A stretch of 34,515 nucleotides of DNA, from positions 1 through 34,515 of the forward strand of contig JBMNUZ010000016.1 in NCBI GenBank assembly GCA_050946535.1, read 5' to 3'. Position 1 is the first letter of the stretch. Every line of letters begins with the position of its first letter. Origin of the DNA: RUG708 sp050946535 (GTDB lineage: Bacteria > Bacillota > Clostridia > Peptostreptococcales > Anaerovoracaceae). The position numbers were made by a program, and so were the translations under genes. Shown here one piece after another: positions 24,476-33,689 of the stretch. Below the pieces are notes generated by a model, which saw only the letters and a list, made by a program, of their open reading frames with translations, was not told the DNA's origin and did no database searches.

Positions 24476-25597
24476 ATGAATTTAGCAGGAATAATTTTCT
24501 CTGACGAATACAACGTCATCCATAACGGACTTCTCAACGAACGGACCCTCGCCGCGGTTCCATACGGCGCCAGATACAGACTCATCGATTTTCCGCTCTC
24601 ATGCATGGTCAATGCGGGAGTCATAAATGTCGGCATCATAGTAAAGAAAAACTACCACAGCCTCATGAGGCACATAGGATCGGGAGCACCGTGGGATCTC
24701 GACAGAAAGAACGGCGGAGTACAGATACTTCCGCCGTTCGCGACAAGGGACAACAACGATACTGTTTATCAGAACATGTTAGAGGGGCTCATCGCGAACA
24801 GGACATTTATTAGAGATTTAACCCAGGACTACATTCTGATAACGAGCGTGGGCAAAGTAGGAATGGTCAACTACGCGAAGATGTTCGAAGCTCACATTAA
24901 GAGCGGGGCGAGGATTTCACTGTTCTGCTCCGACGATCCGATCATTTCGGGCGCCAGTTACAAAAGACCGTATATAGATTGTGACGGCAGCGGCGTCGTC
25001 AGGGCGATCAGGTACGCGGACGAAAGGCCGGAAGGAATGTCGTACTGGCTCAACACATTCATCATCAGCAGAAAAGATCTGATCGACATCATCAATGAAG
25101 CCACGGAAGAAAAGAAAACGAGTATGCGCCGCGACTTCTTCGATCCAATGATCAGGCGCGGCGAAATGTACGCATTCAAATGCGAAGAGACGGTCTCGAT
25201 CATAAGCACTGTAGAGGACTACCTCGTGAGCAATCTCGCGCTGCTCGACCAGAAGGTGCGGGACAGCATCTTCAAGTCTCCTAACGGTCCGGTGGCTACG
25301 AAGATCAAAGACAGTCCTCCTACGAAATACGGCTGTGACGCGACGGTATCGAATTCGCTGATTTCATCGGGCGCAGATATCGAAGGCACCGTGAAAAATT
25401 CGGTGATCTTCAGAGGCGTCCATATAGCCAGAGACACCGAGGTAGATCACTGTGTAATAATGCAGAATTCAATAATTTCGGAGGGATCGAGCCTCAATTA
25501 CGCGGTGCTCGACAAGAACGTCTCGGTAAGATCCGGCTGCAGACTTTCGGGCTATATCACACATCCATTCATTGCGGAAAGGAACGAGCGTATTTAA
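24476..25597 (+). CDS. glgD: GlgD, regulatory partner of GlgC
   Basis: GlgD is a GlgC paralogue found mainly in Firmicutes that forms a mixed ADP-glucose pyrophosphorylase with GlgC and modulates it. The 373-residue product keeps the overall fold (YGARYRLIDFPLSCMVNAG, GSGAPWDLDRKNGGVQIL, and a C-terminal beta-helix SEGSSLNYAVLDKNVSVR). It lacks the GGxGxRL nucleotide loop: its N-terminus reads AGIIFSDEYNVIHNGLLNER instead. It also lacks the FEEKP motif of GlgC. GGGAGG lies 9 nt before the ATG. The stop codon is immediately followed by the ATG of the next gene. Confidence 0.93.
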   Translation: MNLAGIIFSDEYNVIHNGLLNERTLAAVPYGARYRLIDFPLSCMVNAGVINVGIIVKKNYHSLMRHIGSGAPWDLDRKNGGVQILPPFATRDNNDTVYQNMLEGLIANRTFIRDLTQDYILITSVGKVGMVNYAKMFEAHIKSGARISLFCSDDPIISGASYKRPYIDCDGSGVVRAIRYADERPEGMSYWLNTFIISRKDLIDIINEATEEKKTSMRRDFFDPMIRRGEMYAFKCEETVSIISTVEDYLVSNLALLDQKVRDSIFKSPNGPVATKIKDSPPTKYGCDATVSNSLISSGADIEGTVKNSVIFRGVHIARDTEVDHCVIMQNSIISEGSSLNYAVLDKNVSVRSGCRLSGYITHPFIAERNERI

Positions 25598-27580
25598 ATG
25601 CTGCATAACAGTATGAAAATAAAGTTCAATTCCAGAGACGAAACGTACAAAAAACCAGCCGGACCGCTGAAATCAGGAGATCTTCTAAAACTGCGGATAG
25701 CCGTGGCCGGAGATGAAGATATCAGCATATCGGAGGTTTCGGTCGTCGTCGAATTCGACAAGAACAAGAGCACTGCGAGTTACAGGATGGATCCGGCGGA
25801 AGAAATGTCAGACGAGAAGGGATCCGTTTCATGCGGTGAAGACGGATTCAGGTATTATGAAGCCGTGTTTCACATTATAGATACGGGACTGTACTGGTAT
25901 CATTTCGAAATCAAAGCCGGTGACGACGTGGTGAAGATCGGGAAATCAGGTCCTGACAACAAGGCCGTGGTTTCTTCTGCTCCTGCTCCGTGGCAGCAGA
26001 CCGTCTACAAGAGAAAATACGATGTGCCGGAGTGGCTCTGCGGAGGAGTTATATATCAGATCTTCATCGATCGTTTCTGCCATGAGGGCGGCTATGTAGA
26101 AATGCCAGGAAAGAAGGTGCGCAGAGACTGGGGAGGCATGCCTCAGTACCGTCCGGATGAGAACGGAGAGATACTGAACAACGATTTCTTCGGCGGAAAT
26201 TTCAGAGGAATAATCGAAAAGCTTCCGTATCTGGAAGATCTGGGCGTCACGTGCATCTACCTGAGTCCGATATGTGAAGCGTATTCGAACCACAAATACG
26301 ATACGGCCGACTATATGAAAACGGACCCGATGTTCGGAACGGAAGAGGAATTTACCGAGCTCTGCAGAAAAGCCGGAGAGCACGGAATCAGGATCATCTG
26401 TGACGGCGTATTTTCGCATACGGGATCCGATTCGCTGTATTTCGACAGGTACGGACATTACGGTGGAAACGGCGCGTGGAAAAATCCGGATTCGCCGTAT
26501 CGTCAATGGTATTACTTCAATGAGGACGAAAGCTACGAGACGTGGTGGGGTATTAAAACTCTGCCAAGAATCAATAAGAACAATCCTTCGTACGTGAATT
26601 TCATCTGCGGGCAGTACGGCGTAGCACGCCACTGGCTGAAGCTGGGAGCGTCGGGATGGCGCCTCGATGTGGCAGACGAGCTTCCGAACAGTTTCCTCGA
26701 AAAGCTGGTGGCAGCCGTCAAGGAAGAAAAGCCGGACGCCGCCGTTATAGGAGAAGTCTGGGAAGATGCGTCGAGCAAGACGTCGTACGGAGAACGGAAA
26801 AACTATTTTGAAGGCGACAAGCTGGACTCGGTGATGAACTATCCGTTCAGGACGGCTGTGATCGACTTCGTGAAAAACGGAGATTATTTCAAGATAAGCA
26901 GCACGGTGGAGACGATAATCGAAAATTATCCTCCGGAAGTCGTATGCTGTCTAATGAACAGCCTCGGAACCCACGATACGGAACGCATACTCACCGTGCT
27001 CGGAGGCAAGGATCTCGGTCCGGAGCCGCTGCGGGAAACGGAAGCGGCTGAGCATCTGTCAGAAGCTGATTACGAAAAGGCCGTGAAGCGTCTGATGACA
27101 GCAGAAGTGATTCAGATGACGCTGCCCGGAGTACCATGCATCTATTACGGCGACGAGGCAGGAATGCAGGGGTACAGAGATCCGTTCAACAGACAGTGTT
27201 TTCCGTGGGGAAAAGAGGACAGGCGGCTTACCGCGTGGACGATGATGCTTACGAGATTCCGCCGCAGACACGAAGTATATAAAAAGGGAGCGTACAGGAC
27301 GCTCGTCGCAGAGGGCGGTCTGTATGCCTTCGAAAGATATGACGAAAACGAGCGTATAGTCACCGTCGCGAACTGCGGCGAAACGACCGCTGTGCTGGAT
27401 GGCTGCGGCAGCCGCTGCGACGCTATTTCGGGAAAAGAATATAAAGGAAAGGTGGAAGTGGCGCCGTGCAGCGCGATGCTGTTCGTCGAAACCACAGATA
27501 AACGCACGCCGGCGGATCAGATTGCGGAAGCAGCTGAAATCAAGTCAGAAGAACGTATACCAGCACATGCCGGCGGCTGA
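25598..27580 (+). CDS. Intracellular GH13 alpha-glucan hydrolase, neopullulanase/cyclomaltodextrinase-like
   Basis: The enzyme should hydrolyse alpha-1,4 (perhaps also alpha-1,6) bonds in maltodextrins or glycogen. The 660-residue product has an N-terminal beta domain (about 1-130) and a GH13 barrel with VIYQIFIDRF, DFFGGNFRGI, ICDGVFSHTG, GWRLDVADEL (nucleophile Asp357), GEVWED (acid/base Glu386) and GTHDTERIL (Asp460). No signal peptide, so it acts in the cytoplasm. The ATG follows the glgD stop directly; AAAGGA lies 14 nt upstream, so translation may depend on coupling. The last 30 residues look like an unstructured tail. It fills the place a debranching enzyme such as GlgX often has. Exact specificity is not readable. 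Confidence 0.87.
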   Translation: MLHNSMKIKFNSRDETYKKPAGPLKSGDLLKLRIAVAGDEDISISEVSVVVEFDKNKSTASYRMDPAEEMSDEKGSVSCGEDGFRYYEAVFHIIDTGLYWYHFEIKAGDDVVKIGKSGPDNKAVVSSAPAPWQQTVYKRKYDVPEWLCGGVIYQIFIDRFCHEGGYVEMPGKKVRRDWGGMPQYRPDENGEILNNDFFGGNFRGIIEKLPYLEDLGVTCIYLSPICEAYSNHKYDTADYMKTDPMFGTEEEFTELCRKAGEHGIRIICDGVFSHTGSDSLYFDRYGHYGGNGAWKNPDSPYRQWYYFNEDESYETWWGIKTLPRINKNNPSYVNFICGQYGVARHWLKLGASGWRLDVADELPNSFLEKLVAAVKEEKPDAAVIGEVWEDASSKTSYGERKNYFEGDKLDSVMNYPFRTAVIDFVKNGDYFKISSTVETIIENYPPEVVCCLMNSLGTHDTERILTVLGGKDLGPEPLRETEAAEHLSEADYEKAVKRLMTAEVIQMTLPGVPCIYYGDEAGMQGYRDPFNRQCFPWGKEDRRLTAWTMMLTRFRRRHEVYKKGAYRTLVAEGGLYAFERYDENERIVTVANCGETTAVLDGCGSRCDAISGKEYKGKVEVAPCSAMLFVETTDKRTPADQIAEAAEIKSEERIPAHAGG

Positions 27581-27615
27581 AAGCGCGCCGACAGCTGAAC
27601 AAATTGGCGGGCAAA

Positions 27616-27660
27616 GGCGCAGCGGCTGATGATAAATGATTCAATCATGCCGCTGGCGCC
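27616..27660. other. Hairpin at the convergent GH13/malQ junction
   Basis: GGCGCAGCGGC (27616-27626) pairs with GCCGCTGGCGCC (27649-27660) with one bulged G. It spans the malQ stop codon in the 60-nt convergent gap. No T run follows on either strand, so its role as terminator is doubtful. Confidence 0.4.
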
Positions 27661-29269
27661 CGCAGGCTTCCGTGACGCGGGCAAACTTCTCCACATAGCT
27701 GCTGTATCTTAGTCCGGTGCCCAATTCGAAGCACCAGTTGCCTTCAGCCGTTCCCGGAGTATTTATCCGTGCGCTGCTGCCTGCTCCGAGTATATCCTGA
27801 AAAGGTATTATGCAGACGGACGCCCTGGAGGATTCAGCCATGAGAACCATTGCGTCTGCAATTTCGCCGTCCTGAATCTGTCCGCGGATCCACCTTGAAC
27901 GGACGCCGGCAGGTATCAATCTGTTGAAGCGTGCCCGGCGATGTTTCCTGATATAATTGCCTGTATAAAACCGGATCTTGTTTTTTCTCCGTCTGCTGAG
28001 GCTTTCGTACCAGCCTCTGACGGTGTCGTTGTCGTGAGTTCCAGTGTAGACGACGGAGTGAGGTCCGAAATTTCCGGGAAGATACGGATTAGAGCTTCCG
28101 GAATCGAAAGCGAACTGAAGGACTTTCATGCCCGGCAGTCCCAGGCCGTCCCTGAGATCGTATACTTCCGTAGTGAGACTCCCGAGATCTTCTGCGATGA
28201 TCGCACCTTTCGGGAATGCATCGGCGGGAAGATTCCTGAAAAATTCAGCACCGGGACCGGGTTCCCAGTGGCCGAGCGCAGGTTTGGCGTCCGAGGCAGG
28301 AATCGAGAAATAACTTTCGAATCCCCTGAAGTGATCCAGCCTCAGTACGTCAGTCATCCTGAGATTGTGACGCAGCCTTGCGGCCCACCATGCGGAAGTT
28401 TTCTCCGGAGCATCGTGCCACCTGTAGAGCGGATTGTTCCACAGCTGGCCTTCAGGCGTGAAGGAATCAGGCGGACATCCAGCCAGAGCTTCGGGTTCGA
28501 GGTTTTTGCCAAGCACGAAGATTTCCGGATGGCTCCAGCAGTCGGCGCTTTCTGCGGCGGTATAAAACGGCAGATCGCCGATTATCTTTATGCCTGCAGA
28601 ATGTGCGAACGAGCGGAGCTCCTCGAGTTCGCGGAAAAATTCATACTGCATGAAGCGGACGAAACCGGTTTCCTGAGGCATTTCATCGTCGATGCGCGAG
28701 AGCCGGGCTGTATCCCTGTATTTATATTCGTCAGGCCATTTCGTCCAGGCTGTGCTCCCGAATTTTTCCGACAGCACGGTGAAATACGTATAGTCGTCGA
28801 GCCACCACGCGTTCTCGCTTACAAAAGAGCCGTATCCGGCCTTGTAACTTGAATCTGCGGGGAGTGCGGCGAATCTTTCGTACGCGGTACGGAGAAGCTT
28901 CATGCGTGGCGGAATCACGCGGCTGTACTGAATATTTCCGTACATTCCCGTGACTGCACAATCGGATACCGGCCGCCTGAATTCATTCAGCTCGGTTTCG
29001 GTAATGAGGCCGAGGCGGCGCAGCTCGTCCGGATCTATGAAGGCAGGGTTGCCCGCAAACGACGAGAGAGGCTGATACGGCGAACGGCTTTCGTTCACCG
29101 GGCCGAGAGGCAGTATCTGCCAGAAGCTCTGGCCGGTATTATGGAGAAATTCTATAAAATTGCGCGCTTCGCCGGAGAAACATCCTGTTCCGTAATCTGA
29201 CGGAAGCGAAAATACGGGCAGCAGAACGCCGCTCCTGCGGCTGGAGATGTGACTTCTTATGGTAAACAC
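27641..29269 (-). CDS. malQ: 4-alpha-glucanotransferase, GH77
   Basis: The enzyme transfers maltodextrin segments between chains, recycling short products of phosphorylase and amylase. The 542-residue product starts with RSGVLLPVFSLPSDYGTG, typical of MalQ. GH77 catalytic residues are Asp312 (LRLDHFRG), Glu360 (IIAEDLG) and Asp413 (THDNDT). The start is a GTG at 29269; the nearest purine-rich site (AAAGG) is only 2-3 nt away, so the exact start is less certain. It converges with the GH13 gene and is divergent from pgi, with its own promoter. Confidence 0.94.
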   Translation of the reverse strand: MFTIRSHISSRRSGVLLPVFSLPSDYGTGCFSGEARNFIEFLHNTGQSFWQILPLGPVNESRSPYQPLSSFAGNPAFIDPDELRRLGLITETELNEFRRPVSDCAVTGMYGNIQYSRVIPPRMKLLRTAYERFAALPADSSYKAGYGSFVSENAWWLDDYTYFTVLSEKFGSTAWTKWPDEYKYRDTARLSRIDDEMPQETGFVRFMQYEFFRELEELRSFAHSAGIKIIGDLPFYTAAESADCWSHPEIFVLGKNLEPEALAGCPPDSFTPEGQLWNNPLYRWHDAPEKTSAWWAARLRHNLRMTDVLRLDHFRGFESYFSIPASDAKPALGHWEPGPGAEFFRNLPADAFPKGAIIAEDLGSLTTEVYDLRDGLGLPGMKVLQFAFDSGSSNPYLPGNFGPHSVVYTGTHDNDTVRGWYESLSRRRKNKIRFYTGNYIRKHRRARFNRLIPAGVRSRWIRGQIQDGEIADAMVLMAESSRASVCIIPFQDILGAGSSARINTPGTAEGNWCFELGTGLRYSSYVEKFARVTEACGRQRHD

Positions 29270-29356
29270 CGCCTTTCGAGGCCGGACAGCCGGGGCTTGC
29301 GGCCGTAGATCATCATTTACTCAATTTTAATACAAAAGAAGTGAATAACTCCATTA

Positions 29357-29386
29357 TTTATATAATATTTTTGCGCACATAGACAA
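29357..29386 (-). promoter_or_regulatory. Promoter of malQ (minus strand)
   Basis: On the minus strand TTGTCT (29381-29386), an 18-nt spacer and TATAAA (29357-29362), about 90 nt before the malQ start. A matching strong plus-strand promoter for pgi was not clear. Confidence 0.5.
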
Positions 29387-29465
29387 TATTAGTGCATATG
29401 GCCAATTAGTAATTAGTTTTTGAAAACAGACGTCCGGACAGAAGCCGGAAAGAAGGAGAACGTCA

Positions 29466-30701
29466 ATGAGTGTGAGTGTATATCTTGAGGACAGCGGAAT
29501 CAGCGGCAGATTGACCGAAAGCAAGAGAAAGGAAGCGCACGGAGCGCTCGAAAAGCTCTGGAGCGGCGGGCTCGATTTCACAGGATGGGTAAGGCTCCCT
29601 GAAAAAATCACAGAGGAGAGCCTGTCGGAAATCGAAAAATGCGCAGCAGAAATCAGAGCGGACAGCGATTTTCTGGTCGTGCTCGGAGTCGGCGGGTCAT
29701 ATATGGGTGCGAAGGCAGTGATAGATCTGCTCGGCGAAAGGACGTCCGGCACGAAAGTCATTTTCGCAGGATACAATTTCAGCGCCCGCTACGTGAACGA
29801 GGTGCTCGACCGCATCAAAGACGGCGACGTTTCCCTGTGCGTGATTTCAAAGTCGGGATCGACGACCGAAACGCTGTCGGCATTCGGAATATTCAGAAAG
29901 TACATGATCGGGCGCTACGGGCGCGAAGAGACTGCAAAGCGCACGTATGCGATTACGGAGAGACGTTCCAACTATCTGTACGACCTCGCCGTCGAAGACG
30001 GATTCACTGTGCTCGACATTCCACTCGACATCGGCGGAAGATATTCGGTCCTCACGCCTGTCGGACTTCTGCCGATCGCTGTCAGCGGCATCGACATCAG
30101 GGCGCTGGTAAAGGGAGCGGCTGATACGGCCGATCCTGACCATTTCAGCGGCAGCGGTCTTGACTACGCGATCACGAGGCAGCTGATGTATGGCTTCGGC
30201 AAGCGCATAGAAGTGTTTGAATTTTTCGATCCTTATGCCGCATTTTTCGGAGAGTGGCTCAAGCAGCTCTTCGGCGAGAGCGAAGGCAAGGAAGGAAAAG
30301 GTCTGTTCCCGGCTTCGCTGATGTTCAGCCGCGATCTGCACTCCATGGGCCAGTTCCTGCAGCAGGGATCATCTTCGTTTTTCGAGACTTTCATACTCGC
30401 GGAAAATACGCTCCAGGACGTTCTCATTCCTGAGGAAGCAGGCGGAGCGTTTGCAGGAAAGACGATACAGCAGATCAACAGATGCGCCGAGGACGGAGTG
30501 TACGCAGCTCACGTCAAAGCCGGCGTGCCGGCGGTAAAGATAACGGTCGACAGTTTCTCCCCTGAAAGCACAGGCGAACTGATCTATTTCTTCGAAACCC
30601 AGTGCGCCGTAAGCGCTCTCCTCTCCGGAGTCAACCCGTTCGACCAGCCGGGCGTCGAAGCGTACAAGGCCGAGATGAAGGCAAATATACGCTCATTGTA
30701 A
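29466..30701 (+). CDS. pgi: Glucose-6-phosphate isomerase
   Basis: It interconverts glucose-6-phosphate and fructose-6-phosphate, linking glycogen turnover to glycolysis. The 411-residue product is somewhat shorter than the typical bacterial form of about 450. It has the first signature DIGGRYSVLTPVG and the second GVNPFDQPGVEAYK, plus VVLGVGGSYMGAKA, SKSGSTTET (sugar-phosphate site) and RDLHSMGQ. AAGGAG lies 7 nt before the ATG. No phosphoglucomutase gene is in the window, so that step must be encoded elsewhere. Confidence 0.95.
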   Translation: MSVSVYLEDSGISGRLTESKRKEAHGALEKLWSGGLDFTGWVRLPEKITEESLSEIEKCAAEIRADSDFLVVLGVGGSYMGAKAVIDLLGERTSGTKVIFAGYNFSARYVNEVLDRIKDGDVSLCVISKSGSTTETLSAFGIFRKYMIGRYGREETAKRTYAITERRSNYLYDLAVEDGFTVLDIPLDIGGRYSVLTPVGLLPIAVSGIDIRALVKGAADTADPDHFSGSGLDYAITRQLMYGFGKRIEVFEFFDPYAAFFGEWLKQLFGESEGKEGKGLFPASLMFSRDLHSMGQFLQQGSSSFFETFILAENTLQDVLIPEEAGGAFAGKTIQQINRCAEDGVYAAHVKAGVPAVKITVDSFSPESTGELIYFFETQCAVSALLSGVNPFDQPGVEAYKAEMKANIRSL

Positions 30702-30771
30702 AATCTGTGGTTGTTATCAATTATTTTTTGAACATACGAGTTTATGAAAAATTCGTCAGGGTATTATTAGT

Positions 30772-30885
30772 TTGACCGCATCTGGTCATGATAAAAAACG
30801 GGTGCGGTGTCCGCGGAGCGGATGGAGAATAATAATATGATTGTCTTCGTGCAGCTGCGTCTTTCCGTGAGGAAACACAGCTGCA
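30772..30885 (+). promoter_or_regulatory. Structured leader of clpB with inverted repeats
   Basis: TGACC-6 nt-GGTCA (30773-30788) is an inverted repeat following a TATTAT box (30762-30767). A TCCGC/GCGGA stem lies near 30810-30822. A large hairpin (30850-30857 with 30878-30885, inner TTTCC/GGAAA closing a GUGA tetraloop) ends 17 nt before the ribosome site. No CIRCE element and no CtsR direct repeat were found. Confidence 0.4.
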
Positions 30886-30917
30886 TGTTAATATCAGCGA
30901 AAGGGGAGGCTGATAAT

Positions 30918-33512
30918 ATGGACTTTGAAAAATTTACTGAAAAAGCGCGGAGCGCAATCGTGGATTCGCAGAACATAGCTATAGAAGAAGGTCATCAGGA
31001 GCTTACAGGCGAACACCTTCACATGGCTCTGATCAAGCAGGATGAGGGACTCGTCCCGAGGCTGCTCGATTATATGGAAGTTCCGGGAGCACAGCTCAGG
31101 GACGACCTGCAGGCGGAGCTCGACAAACTGCCTAAGGTTTCCGGTTCAAACGCTCAGGTCTACGCGTCGCAGAGGTTCAACAGGATCCTGATAGATGCGG
31201 AGAAGATATCGAAGAAGTTCAACGACGAATATGTGAGCGTCGAGCATCTTTATCTCGCGCTGCTGAATGAACACGGCACGCCTTCGGCATCGATCTTCAA
31301 AAAATACGGCATCACCAAGGACAAGGTGCTCCAGTCTCTGACGAAGATCAGAGGGAACCAGAGGGTTACGAGTGCAAATCCTGAGGATACGTACGATGTG
31401 CTCACGAAATACGGCAGAGATCTCGTCGAGGACGCGAGAGCAGGCAGACTCGATCCGGTAATCGGCAGAGACGCTGAAATCAGACACACGATGCAGATCC
31501 TTTCGAGAAGGACCAAGAACAATCCTGTACTCATAGGCGAGCCGGGCGTCGGCAAGACGGCTGTAGTCGAGGGACTCGCGCAGAGAATACTCAACGACGA
31601 TGTTCCTGAAGGCCTCAAAGGCAAGACGATATTCGAACTCGATATGGGCGCACTGATAGCAGGCGCCAAGTACAGAGGCGAATTCGAGGAAAGACTCAAG
31701 GCCGTGCTCAACGAGATCGAGAAATCGGAAGGCAGGATCATACTGTTCATAGATGAGATCCATACGATCGTCGGAGCAGGAAAGACCGAGGGCTCGATGG
31801 ATGCAGGAAATATGCTCAAGCCGAAACTGGCGAGGGGCGAACTGCACTGCATAGGTGCGACCACGCTCGACGAATACAGAAAATACATAGAAAAAGACAA
31901 GGCTCTCGAGAGAAGATTCCAGAAGGTCATGGTAGAACAGCCTTCGGTAGAGGACACGATTTCGATACTGAGAGGCCTCAAGCAGCGTTTCGAGATACAC
32001 CACGGCGTAAGAATCACAGACAACGCGCTGATAGCGTGTGCAACGCTTTCCGACAGATATATATCAGACAGATTCCTGCCTGACAAGGCCATAGACCTCA
32101 TGGACGAAGCCGCGTCTATGGTAAGGATCAATATAGACTCTATGCCTGCCGAGGTCGAAGAACTCGACCGCAAGATCAAACAGCTTGAAATCGAGAAGCA
32201 GGCGATCAGCAAGGAAGAGGACGAAGCCTCGAAAGCAAGGCTTGTCAGCATAGATAAGGAACTCTCGGATCTCAAGGAAAAGAATTCCGCGATGAGAGCT
32301 CAGTGGCAGAAGGAAAAGAACGAGATCAGCAGTTCAAAACAGATCAAGCAGGAGATCGAGGATGTAAATCTCGAGATCGAGGCGGCAATGAGAGACTCGG
32401 ATTACGAGAAGGTCGCTCAGCTGAAATACGGAAAACTGCGTGACCTGCAGCAGAAGCTGGCTGAGACCAAGGAAAAACTCGGCGACAGCGGCGACAGAAT
32501 GCTCAAGGAGCAGGTCGACGAGCCGGAGATCGCAGAGGTCGTATCCAAGTGGACCGGCATACCTGTGGCAAAACTGGTCGAAGCTGAAAGAGAAAAGCTG
32601 CTGAGACTGCCGGAAGAGCTGCATAAGAGGGTTATAGGCCAGGATGAAGCTGTTGAAGCCGTTTCAGAGGCTGTCATGAGAGCGAGAGCAGGACTCAAAG
32701 ATCCCAGCAGGCCTATCGGTTCGTTCATTTTCATGGGTCCTACCGGCGTAGGTAAGACGGAACTCGCCAAAGCACTGTCCGAAGCGATGTTCGACAGCGA
32801 AAAGAACATGATCCGTATAGATATGTCGGAGTACATGGAGAAATACTCAGTGTCCAGGCTCATCGGAGCACCTCCGGGATACGTAGGATACGATGAAGGC
32901 GGCCAGCTGACAGAGGCCGTAAGGCGCCATCCTTACAGCGTAATACTGTTCGATGAAATAGAGAAGGCTCATCCGGACGTATTCAACATACTGCTCCAGC
33001 TTCTCGACGACGGACGTCTGACCGACAACCAGGGCAGGACCGTCGATTTCAAGAACACGATCATAATCATGACTTCCAACCTCGGAAGCGCTTACCTGAC
33101 GGAAAACATCCACCAGGACGGCACGATCGACGACAGTGTAAAGCAGCAGGTTACCGACGAGCTCAAGAAACATTTCAGACCTGAGTTCATCAACCGTATC
33201 GACGATATCGTAGTATTCTCGCCGCTTACGGAGAGCCAGATCGGAAAGATCATAGAGCTGCAGCTCGTATCTCTCGAAAAGATGCTCGAAGGCCGCCGCA
33301 TGAAGCTTTCGATCACCGACAAGGCGAAGAAGTTCATCGCGCAGGAGGCATACGATCCTCATTACGGAGCAAGACCTGTAAAGAGGTATCTGCAGAAGCA
33401 CGTCGAAAACCAGCTCGCAGAGATGATCATAAGAGGCGACATCAAAGACGGCGACGACATCGTGATCAATGCGGATGATCAGGGCCTCACATTCGAGACT
33501 TCGGTGAAATAA
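30918..33512 (+). CDS. clpB: ATP-dependent chaperone ClpB
   Basis: ClpB is a hexameric disaggregase that threads aggregated proteins through its pore, working with DnaK. The ATG at 30918 has GGGGAGG 8 nt upstream; the frame stays open upstream to 30807 but without a ribosome site. The 864-residue product has a Clp N-domain, a first AAA+ module with Walker A GEPGVGKT (Lys213), a coiled-coil middle domain (about 410-530, rich in Glu/Lys), and a second AAA+ module with GPTGVGKT (Lys613) and FDEIEKAHPDVFNILLQ. The middle domain distinguishes it from ClpA/ClpC. A strong terminator follows. Confidence 0.96.
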   Translation: MDFEKFTEKARSAIVDSQNIAIEEGHQELTGEHLHMALIKQDEGLVPRLLDYMEVPGAQLRDDLQAELDKLPKVSGSNAQVYASQRFNRILIDAEKISKKFNDEYVSVEHLYLALLNEHGTPSASIFKKYGITKDKVLQSLTKIRGNQRVTSANPEDTYDVLTKYGRDLVEDARAGRLDPVIGRDAEIRHTMQILSRRTKNNPVLIGEPGVGKTAVVEGLAQRILNDDVPEGLKGKTIFELDMGALIAGAKYRGEFEERLKAVLNEIEKSEGRIILFIDEIHTIVGAGKTEGSMDAGNMLKPKLARGELHCIGATTLDEYRKYIEKDKALERRFQKVMVEQPSVEDTISILRGLKQRFEIHHGVRITDNALIACATLSDRYISDRFLPDKAIDLMDEAASMVRINIDSMPAEVEELDRKIKQLEIEKQAISKEEDEASKARLVSIDKELSDLKEKNSAMRAQWQKEKNEISSSKQIKQEIEDVNLEIEAAMRDSDYEKVAQLKYGKLRDLQQKLAETKEKLGDSGDRMLKEQVDEPEIAEVVSKWTGIPVAKLVEAEREKLLRLPEELHKRVIGQDEAVEAVSEAVMRARAGLKDPSRPIGSFIFMGPTGVGKTELAKALSEAMFDSEKNMIRIDMSEYMEKYSVSRLIGAPPGYVGYDEGGQLTEAVRRHPYSVILFDEIEKAHPDVFNILLQLLDDGRLTDNQGRTVDFKNTIIIMTSNLGSAYLTENIHQDGTIDDSVKQQVTDELKKHFRPEFINRIDDIVVFSPLTESQIGKIIELQLVSLEKMLEGRRMKLSITDKAKKFIAQEAYDPHYGARPVKRYLQKHVENQLAEMIIRGDIKDGDDIVINADDQGLTFETSVK

Positions 33513-33568
33513 TCAGACGCAGAAAAAATCAGGCCGGCCAGACCGGCTGACAAGCTTGAACCGTACAG

Positions 33569-33601
33569 GCAGAGCAGCGCAAATCGCTGCTCTGCTTTTT
33601 T
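33569..33601 (+). terminator. Terminator of clpB
   Basis: A perfect 11-bp stem (33569-33579 with 33585-33595) with a CAAAT loop is followed by six T. It lies 57 nt after the clpB stop. Confidence 0.93.
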
Positions 33602-33605
33602 CCAT

Positions 33606-33689
33606 CAGAAAATCTCGCTGCAGGCTCAGAAACTAATGCTTTACAGGAGCAGAAAACCACGCGTGACAGGCTCAGAAAATCACGCACCT
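33606..33689. repeat. Degenerate 23-nt tandem repeat
   Basis: Units at 33621-33643, 33644-33666 and 33667-33689 each begin CAGG and carry CAGAAA at 33627, 33650 and 33673, an exact 23-nt period. A partial earlier unit starts with CAGAAAATC at 33606. The array begins right behind the clpB terminator. Confidence 0.65.

Noticed and set aside
30770..30790. Possible CtsR operator before clpB
   Set aside because: Only one TTTGACC heptad is present and the second half is inverted (GGTCA), not the direct repeat CtsR needs.
33606..33689. CRISPR-like array
   Set aside because: The 23-nt units are contiguous and degenerate, without conserved repeats separated by unique spacers, and no cas gene is near.
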